Source: Paulinella micropora
Taxonomy: Eukaryota > Cercozoa > Imbricatea > Euglyphida
DNA: 31,262 nt
Assembly (NCBI GenBank): GCA_009731375.1
Contig: BJOX01000244.1
Location: 601,614 to 632,875 of the forward strand
Reading direction: 5' to 3'
Position 1 is the first letter of the stretch, and the number at the start of each line of letters is the position of its first letter. Made by a program: the position numbers and the translations under genes. The notes under the pieces are model-generated. The model was not told where the DNA came from. It saw nothing but the letters and a program-made list of their open reading frames with translations, and made no database searches. Shown one piece after another: positions 26,889-31,262 of the stretch.

Positions 26889-28298
26889 ATGCAAGAGCCA
26901 GCCCCCAAGAAACAAAAGGTAGACGACACCAAATCGAAACATTATCGCAGCCTGATAATAGAGCAGCTAAAGCTCAAATTACAAAAGGCCAAGTCCGAAG
27001 CAGAGAATCAGACTCTGACTGCAGAACGAGCTCAGGAGACGTTCGATGCCAAGAACAAGGCCAAGGCAGAGCTAGCTAGCCAACTTGAGCTTTACGAACA
27101 CGAACAAAACCAGCTGGAGGACCGGATAAACGCCTTGCAGAGCAAGCTCGAGCAGCGCCAAAATAGTCAGCGCGACCTAGCGGAGAAGCAAAGCAAGACC
27201 AAGGGCATGCTGTCCAACCTCAACAAGAGCACCTCCCGGGCCGAAAAAAACCTGGCCAAAGCACAAGCCAAGCTCAAGGAAAAGGCGAGGACCGTCAAGC
27301 AACTTGAGGACGAGCTGCACGAGGTACGGAGTGCGCCGTCCTTGCTGGATGTCCTTGTGCCCGAAGCAAGCCGCCTGAAGCTTTCCAAACTGACCAGCGC
27401 GTTGTCTCCAGCGGCCGAAGCCCCCTCCCCGAGCCACCCCGTGCTGCCCGCCCACCTGACCGTGACTTGCGCGATTTGCTGCGATGAGGGCGTGGCTGGC
27501 TACTCGTGCCCGGCCGAAGCCTGCGTACCCAAGGTCCCGGCCTGTGTTGGCTGCCTTCGCCAGAAGATCGGCATATGGGAAAGGGAGGGCCCCGCGCATT
27601 TCTTCAACAGGAGCCAGGGTCTGCCGGCGTGTGTAAGCTGTGCGAACCCGTGCTCCCCCAACGATCGTGCGGTACTACAAGCCTACGAACCACAGGCAGA
27701 AGCGAACTGTCTGTCTTTCCGGGCCCTGGCGCTTGCCTTTGTTGAAAGGCGGGAGGCTTTGCTGCGAGAAGAGCAAGCCAGGGCGCCCGCCCTGGCGGCC
27801 AAGATCCTTGATCGTGCCAACACCTTTCGCTGCCCTTGCAACAGTGGAGGCATTGCCTGCAACGCCAGCTACATCAACAACTACCTGAAGAAGACCGGAG
27901 AAGTGGGGGACGGCGAGGAACGGTACGTCAGCAACACGAACTGCTTGGTGGTGAAGTGCGAGGTGTGCACGGGCCAGTTCTGCGCTCTTTGCGGCTACGC
28001 CCCCACCGAGATCGAAAGGCAGGAGTACAAGGAGCTGCACAGGGGTGAGGACGTCTATCCCGATATCCATCACGACCATTTCTACGGCCGGCGTTGTCGT
28101 ATGAACTCGCTTCCCCTCTCGGAAGCCGGCGAGGGTCGCGTGTACTTAACTACCGGCGAGGACCGTGAACTCTTTGCAGCGCACTGCCGCGCCCGCGCCT
28201 ACCTCATCGCAGCCCACCAGGGCGATGTCACCAGCCGCAAGATTGTTGCTCTTCCGTTCCCTTGTGATCTGCAAAGTCCAGGCCTGTGCGTAGAATAG
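26889..28298 (+). CDS. Coiled-coil plus RING/IBR-like zinc protein, possible E3 ligase
   Basis: 469 aa from the ATG at 26889 (the open frame upstream is only repeat translation). There is a basic NLS-like start (APKKQKVDD). A long coiled coil (about 20-148) is rich in Glu/Lys/Gln. A RING-like cluster begins CAICCDEG (C194, C197) and continues C207, C212, C219, C222, C248 and C251. An IBR-like second cluster is FRCPCNSGGIAC (C315, C317, C324), then VVKCEVCTGQFCALCGY (C357, C360, C365, C368) and histidines at 384, 394 and 395. The order resembles RING-between-RING ubiquitin ligases, though spacing is irregular and a third ring is not evident. Large DNA viruses often carry RING proteins to redirect host ubiquitin; that role is inference. 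Its last 153 nt overlap the convergent gene on the other strand. Confidence 0.75.
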   Translation: MQEPAPKKQKVDDTKSKHYRSLIIEQLKLKLQKAKSEAENQTLTAERAQETFDAKNKAKAELASQLELYEHEQNQLEDRINALQSKLEQRQNSQRDLAEKQSKTKGMLSNLNKSTSRAEKNLAKAQAKLKEKARTVKQLEDELHEVRSAPSLLDVLVPEASRLKLSKLTSALSPAAEAPSPSHPVLPAHLTVTCAICCDEGVAGYSCPAEACVPKVPACVGCLRQKIGIWEREGPAHFFNRSQGLPACVSCANPCSPNDRAVLQAYEPQAEANCLSFRALALAFVERREALLREEQARAPALAAKILDRANTFRCPCNSGGIACNASYINNYLKKTGEVGDGEERYVSNTNCLVVKCEVCTGQFCALCGYAPTEIERQEYKELHRGEDVYPDIHHDHFYGRRCRMNSLPLSEAGEGRVYLTTGEDRELFAAHCRARAYLIAAHQGDVTSRKIVALPFPCDLQSPGLCVE

Positions 28299-28745
28299 CA
28301 AACGGGAGCGGCCGAAATGCTCTACTACGTATTTTTCGAAATCACTCCCGTGCTGGCGGTAGAATTCGCCCCCGGGCGGCACGCGGACCTCTGGCGCCTT
28401 AATACTTTTGAGGCTTCGAATTAACGTGTTTAGTTGGGGGTCTTCTGCTCGGGGAAAGGCCCGCTTTTCCTGTCTCCAGGGTCGCACTTCCGGCCGGCTA
28501 GGGCCCGGTAGCCTGCGGCGTTTGGGGGCCCGTGGCTGCTCTTGGTTTTCCGACACAAGCACAAAGCTGCCGTAAGCAAACTTCTCCAAAGGGGTACTAG
28601 CCGCTAGGGGCAGCATGGCCAGCCCGCCGACCTGTACACGGATAAGCTTGTTCGGAACATCCCCGGGTGAATGAGTCTCGTCCGTAATGCCTAGCAGGAC
28701 CTTGGAGTTTCCGGAGCTCATAGCAGTCATGGCGGGCTGTTCCAT
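28146..28745 (-). CDS. Unknown protein with possible C-terminal histone fold
   Basis: A 199-aa frame. The start could be the ATG at 28745 or the one at 28730, which overlaps the previous gene's stop as ATGA. Residues 1-65 look beta-rich, 70-100 are basic and Pro-rich (APKRRRLPGPSRP). About 104-182 reads as helix (LNTLIRSLKSI), loop, long helix (FEKYVVEHFGRSRLLFYAQA and on), loop (KSNNLAAGD) and short helix (IALVGCDEV). That spacing and the A.DI.LV ending resemble histone-fold proteins such as NF-Y/NC2-type or viral histones. This is pattern reading only, with no diagnostic residue set. It lies just downstream of the 64-aa gene, likely co-transcribed, and overlaps the RING/IBR-like gene tail to tail. 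Confidence 0.55.
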   Translation of the reverse strand: MEQPAMTAMSSGNSKVLLGITDETHSPGDVPNKLIRVQVGGLAMLPLAASTPLEKFAYGSFVLVSENQEQPRAPKRRRLPGPSRPEVRPWRQEKRAFPRAEDPQLNTLIRSLKSIKAPEVRVPPGGEFYRQHGSDFEKYVVEHFGRSRLLFYAQAWTLQITRERKSNNLAAGDIALVGCDEVGAGAAVRCKEFTVLAGS

Positions 28746-28921
28746 TTATAGACGCGCAGCATATCGTCGGGGTCCTCGCTGCGGAATTTCCCGCACGTGT
28801 ACATAATATCGCCTGCATAGATTCTCTCCTCGTCGTCAGCGCAGGGCTTTCCCTCGCAAAACACCGCTGCTTGCGGCGCCCAAGTAGTCTCCATCGCGTC
28901 GGCCCCAAAATTGTCGCTCAT
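28727..28921 (-). CDS. Small acidic unknown protein, 64 aa
   Basis: ATG (28919-28921) to TGA, opening MSDNFGADAMETTWAPQ. It is acidic, with three cysteines (VFCEGKPCADDE and YTCGKF) and no hydrophobic segment. Its stop overlaps the ATG of the next gene (ATGA at 28727-28730), which supports a compact, co-directional gene pair. No family is recognised. Confidence 0.55.
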   Translation of the reverse strand: MSDNFGADAMETTWAPQAAVFCEGKPCADDEERIYAGDIMYTCGKFRSEDPDDMLRVYKWNSPP

Positions 28922-28986
28922 ACTCTGACGAAGGAAGAATTAACGAGCGTCTTTACTTTCAATGGAACACGAGCAGTCACGAAAGG

Positions 28987-29391
28987 NNNNNNNNNNNNNN
29001 NNNNNNNNNNNNNNNNNNNNNNNNNNNNNNNNNNNNNNNNNNNNNNNNNNNNNNNNNNNNNNNNNNNNNNNNNNNNNNNNNNNNNNNNNNNNNNNNNNNN
29101 NNNNNNNNNNNNNNNNNNNNNNNNNNNNNNNNNNNNNNNNNNNNNNNNNNNNNNNNNNNNNNNNNNNNNNNNNNNNNNNNNNNNNNNNNNNNNNNNNNNN
29201 NNNNNNNNNNNNNNNNNNNNNNNNNNNNNNNNNNNNNNNNNNNNNNNNNNNNNNNNNNNNNNNNNNNNNNNNNNNNNNNNNNNNNNNNNNNNNNNNNNNN
29301 NNNNNNNNNNNNNNNNNNNNNNNNNNNNNNNNNNNNNNNNNNNNNNNNNNNNNNNNNNNNNNNNNNNNNNNNNNNNNNNNNNNNNNNNNNN
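28987..29391. other. Assembly gap of 405 N
   Basis: It lies between divergent genes, and a C-run (29425-29435) follows on the right. Up to one small gene or the shared promoter region could be hidden here. Confidence 0.98.
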
Positions 29392-29469
29392 AGAAGCACC
29401 TACACAACACATTTTTGCCTTCTCCCCCCCCCCCCTTTTCTTTTTGTTGGGTCCTGTTTTGGCTACCAT

Positions 29470-29736
29470 ATGTCGCTAGCACCCGTCGTGTGCGTACCCT
29501 GCGGCAAACCGCTGGGCGGACTGTGGGAGCTTTTTGTCCGCTGCCAGCGCGAGGGCTTCACCGACGCCGAAGCTCTGACCGGCCTAAACCTGCAGCGAGA
29601 GTGTTGCCGTGTGGCCCTGCTGGGCAGCAAAGATACGGGGCCCGAGGCCGTGGTGCGCCGGGGCCTGGCTCGCGCGAGAGCTAAGTCAGGAGCGGACGGA
29701 GCCCCCGGCGCGCCGACGCCGGGAGGGCAATCCTAA
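29470..29736 (+). CDS. rpb10: RNA polymerase subunit RPB10-like (RPABC5)
   Basis: 88 aa from ATG at 29470 to TAA. VVCVPCGKPLGGLWELF (residues 6-22) matches the RPB10 N-terminal CxxCGK motif followed by a Trp. FTDAEALTGLNLQRECCR (30-47) matches the conserved acidic/Ala-Leu, Leu and CC-R block that supplies the other zinc ligands (C8, C11, C45, C46). RPB10 is a small zinc-binding core subunit of eukaryotic, archaeal and many nucleocytoplasmic-virus RNA polymerases, needed for assembly of the large subunits. The Gly/Ala/Arg-rich tail (about 55-88) is longer than usual for the family. The last 56 nt overlap the convergent primase gene. Divergence from cellular forms and the neighbours suggest a viral copy; phylogeny would settle this. 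Confidence 0.85.
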   Translation: MSLAPVVCVPCGKPLGGLWELFVRCQREGFTDAEALTGLNLQRECCRVALLGSKDTGPEAVVRRGLARARAKSGADGAPGAPTPGGQS

Positions 29737-31195
29737 ACCTTCTGGACCCGGCAAAACACTCGTCGTCAAGGCAGCGCAGGTGGAGGAACGAGACGCCGAA
29801 CGTAACGGAAACGGGGTTGCTGCGGTGGGTGTACAGCGATTGCGCAGTAGACTTGAAGGGGCAGACGCACAAGCCACGAACCCCTGGTACGCCGAACCAG
29901 CTGGCCACCCCGTCCGCCCCACGCTCGCCCTTCTTGGCCCGGTCCCAGTCCAGCAGCTCAGAACCGTCGTTCTCACGTCCCAGGTACGGCAGCACGAGCC
30001 AGTGCAACAAGCGCCGCGCATCAGCCTCGTCCAGGTGCGGGCGGGCCTGTTCCGCCAGTTCTGGGCTGCAGCGGAGCTGGGGGCAGCAGTCACCCCAAGT
30101 TAGAGAAATAGCGTCGCCAACAAGAGGAGAGGAGCTGCGGGCTCTGGGCACCCCCCGCGCCATGGCTACGGGGCGTTGGACGGCGGCGTAGACTACAGAC
30201 CACAGCGCGTGCTCGTCGGGCGGCGCCGCGGAGGCCGGGCTGTCCGGTAAGGCCCAGGCCCGGCTGGACGCGAGCGCGCTGACCCGGGGGGCAATGTCTG
30301 GCGGGTTCTGCCAGCGCGCTAACTCTAACCCGTAATGCGTGCTGCAGCCAAGCACAAAGTCTGGCCAGCTCAGTTGTCGCTTGTGCAGCACTAGTCCCTC
30401 CAGCACCCCAAGCGGGGTCAGGGGCCTGCCCGCCCACGTGACACGGCACCCCCTAGTAAAGCACGGCGTGGGCCCCTGCTTCGCCAGCGCCTGGCACATC
30501 TTGCACTTCTCTCGCTTGGCCTTGTCCGAGTAGAGCAGGCGCATCGGCCTCTTTTCGTCGTACACGCCCTTGTCGAGGGCTTTGCACAAGGAGTTCCCGA
30601 GCAAGCTGTCGCGGCGGTACTGGCGTACGCAGCGGCTTTGTACCTCAAGCAATAATTGCAGAGCTGTGCGTTTGTCCAGCGTCAGGTCCGCGTACACTAG
30701 CCTAAACGATGGCTTGTAAACACGCCTCAGCCCGCACAGGCCCGAGGCATGCAGTAAGTGCGCCCGCCGCGCTCGTTCGGCCCCTACGAGCTCCTGCACG
30801 CACGAATGAACGAACGCGACCAGACAACCGCCGTCCAGCTCGGACGACTCAGACCACTGTAAAAGCTCGGGCGGGCAACCCGTAGCGCCGTTTTTGAGCT
30901 CGAAGTCTAGGTCAATGTAAAAGCGTGGCGTTCGTGGGTGGCTGATCTCGGCCAGCGCCAGCGTGCGCGGCTGCTGGCTGCACATGAGCAACCCGACCAG
31001 GCGCAAATAAAATGCATCGTCTTTGGGGAACTTGTACTTGCCGCAAGCAAAGTTGGTGCAGATTATGTCTGCGTCGGCCGACTCTACGCGGCACTGGGCA
31101 GCTAATTTCAGCAGTTCCTTGTAGCTGTCGCCAGCAATTGTAGGCGCGTCTCTCCAACTAGGCGGCTTCCACAACTTATCGTCTCCTACAGACAC
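29681..31195 (-). CDS. PrimPol/UL52-type archaeo-eukaryotic primase
   Basis: A 504-aa frame; the first codon counted is a GTG at 31195. The frame stays open to a TAA near 31230 without ATG, so the true start is probably beyond an indel or the window edge. Motif I is FYIDLDFEL (92-100; D95, D97, E99). The motif II region is KPSFRLVY (161-168). Motif III is LDKGVYDEKRPMRL (207-220; D208), the pattern of PrimPol proteins. A Cys cluster follows (C231, C234, C245, C250). The C-terminal zinc motif is C443/C445, H457 in THRSN, C475 and C480 in CLDDEC, as in UL52/PrimPol families. It would synthesise primers for DNA replication. No helicase domain is attached. Its end overlaps the RPB10-like gene. 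Confidence 0.85.
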   Translation of the reverse strand: MSVGDDKLWKPPSWRDAPTIAGDSYKELLKLAAQCRVESADADIICTNFACGKYKFPKDDAFYLRLVGLLMCSQQPRTLALAEISHPRTPRFYIDLDFELKNGATGCPPELLQWSESSELDGGCLVAFVHSCVQELVGAERARRAHLLHASGLCGLRRVYKPSFRLVYADLTLDKRTALQLLLEVQSRCVRQYRRDSLLGNSLCKALDKGVYDEKRPMRLLYSDKAKREKCKMCQALAKQGPTPCFTRGCRVTWAGRPLTPLGVLEGLVLHKRQLSWPDFVLGCSTHYGLELARWQNPPDIAPRVSALASSRAWALPDSPASAAPPDEHALWSVVYAAVQRPVAMARGVPRARSSSPLVGDAISLTWGDCCPQLRCSPELAEQARPHLDEADARRLLHWLVLPYLGRENDGSELLDWDRAKKGERGADGVASWFGVPGVRGLCVCPFKSTAQSLYTHRSNPVSVTFGVSFLHLRCLDDECFAGSRRFRIALPASARRGLRPLLT

Positions 31196-31262
31196 TGTGC
31201 GGGCAATGCCGCTTCTGGGCTCGCTCAGTTCTTACGCTTTCCACGGCGCGCCGTTTCCCCTT

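Noticed and set aside
31206-31262. Start of a possible divergent plus-strand gene at the right edge (ATG at 31206)
   Set aside because: Only 19 codons are visible, and the minus-strand frame of the primase also looks coding there after a likely indel, so the plus-strand reading is probably a shadow.
1-31262. CRISPR arrays, tRNA or rRNA genes
   Set aside because: No direct repeats with unique spacers and no cloverleaf or rRNA-like segments were seen. The regular arrays present are micro- and minisatellites.

Overview
This is a composite eukaryotic contig. It has an AT-rich host-like left end, a nearly complete Ty3/gypsy-type LTR retrotransposon, and a GC-richer right half whose genes look like those of a large nucleocytoplasmic DNA virus (Nucleocytoviricota-like). 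The host cannot be named. It is an intron-bearing eukaryote, since the first 126 bases read as a 3' splice site plus a terminal exon. The AT-rich flank carries ATCT/ATCC, ATT and AT repeats.

Layout. 1-2739: a terminal exon, then AT-rich non-coding DNA with an 18-bp tandem array, an LTR fragment (1508-1656) and an (ATCT/ATCC)n microsatellite. 2740-13344: the retrotransposon on the minus strand. From right to left it has a truncated 5' LTR, a leader, gag (899 codons), one UGA, pol in the same frame (PR-like, RT, RNase H, integrase, GPY/F-like, long tail), a 3' non-coding region with an (ATT)n tract, a polypurine tract and a complete 3' LTR. 13345-31262: virus-like genes separated by spacers that contain long C, G or T runs, often next to assembly gaps.

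Virus-like half, left to right: a DUF285/BspA-like repeat protein (+, broken), an unknown about 490-codon gene (+, frameshifted), a Sel1-repeat gene (-, broken), an unknown gene (+, broken), a small Pro/Ala plus coiled-coil protein (+, frameshifted), a protein-kinase C-lobe (+), a tiny membrane protein (-), three same-frame ORFs separated only by TAA stops (-), an acidic protein (-, broken), a 1.4-kb GT-rich spacer, a coiled-coil plus RING/IBR-like protein (+), a possible histone-fold protein (-), a 64-aa protein (-), an RPB10-like RNA polymerase subunit (+) and a PrimPol/UL52-type primase (-). The RNA polymerase subunit and primase are the best evidence for a large DNA virus with its own replication and transcription genes. 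The kinase and RING/IBR-like protein would fit host-interaction roles, but that is inference.

The retrotransposon frames are open across about 8.5 kb with one UGA, while the virus-like half has roughly a dozen frame breaks in about 11 kb of coding sequence. The simplest reading is an ageing endogenous virus insert next to a younger retrotransposon. Uneven sequence quality or a chimeric assembly could give the same picture. The right LTR lacks its last 16 bp, joins virus-like sequence directly, and matches the distant LTR fragment better than its own partner. That junction is the first thing to verify.
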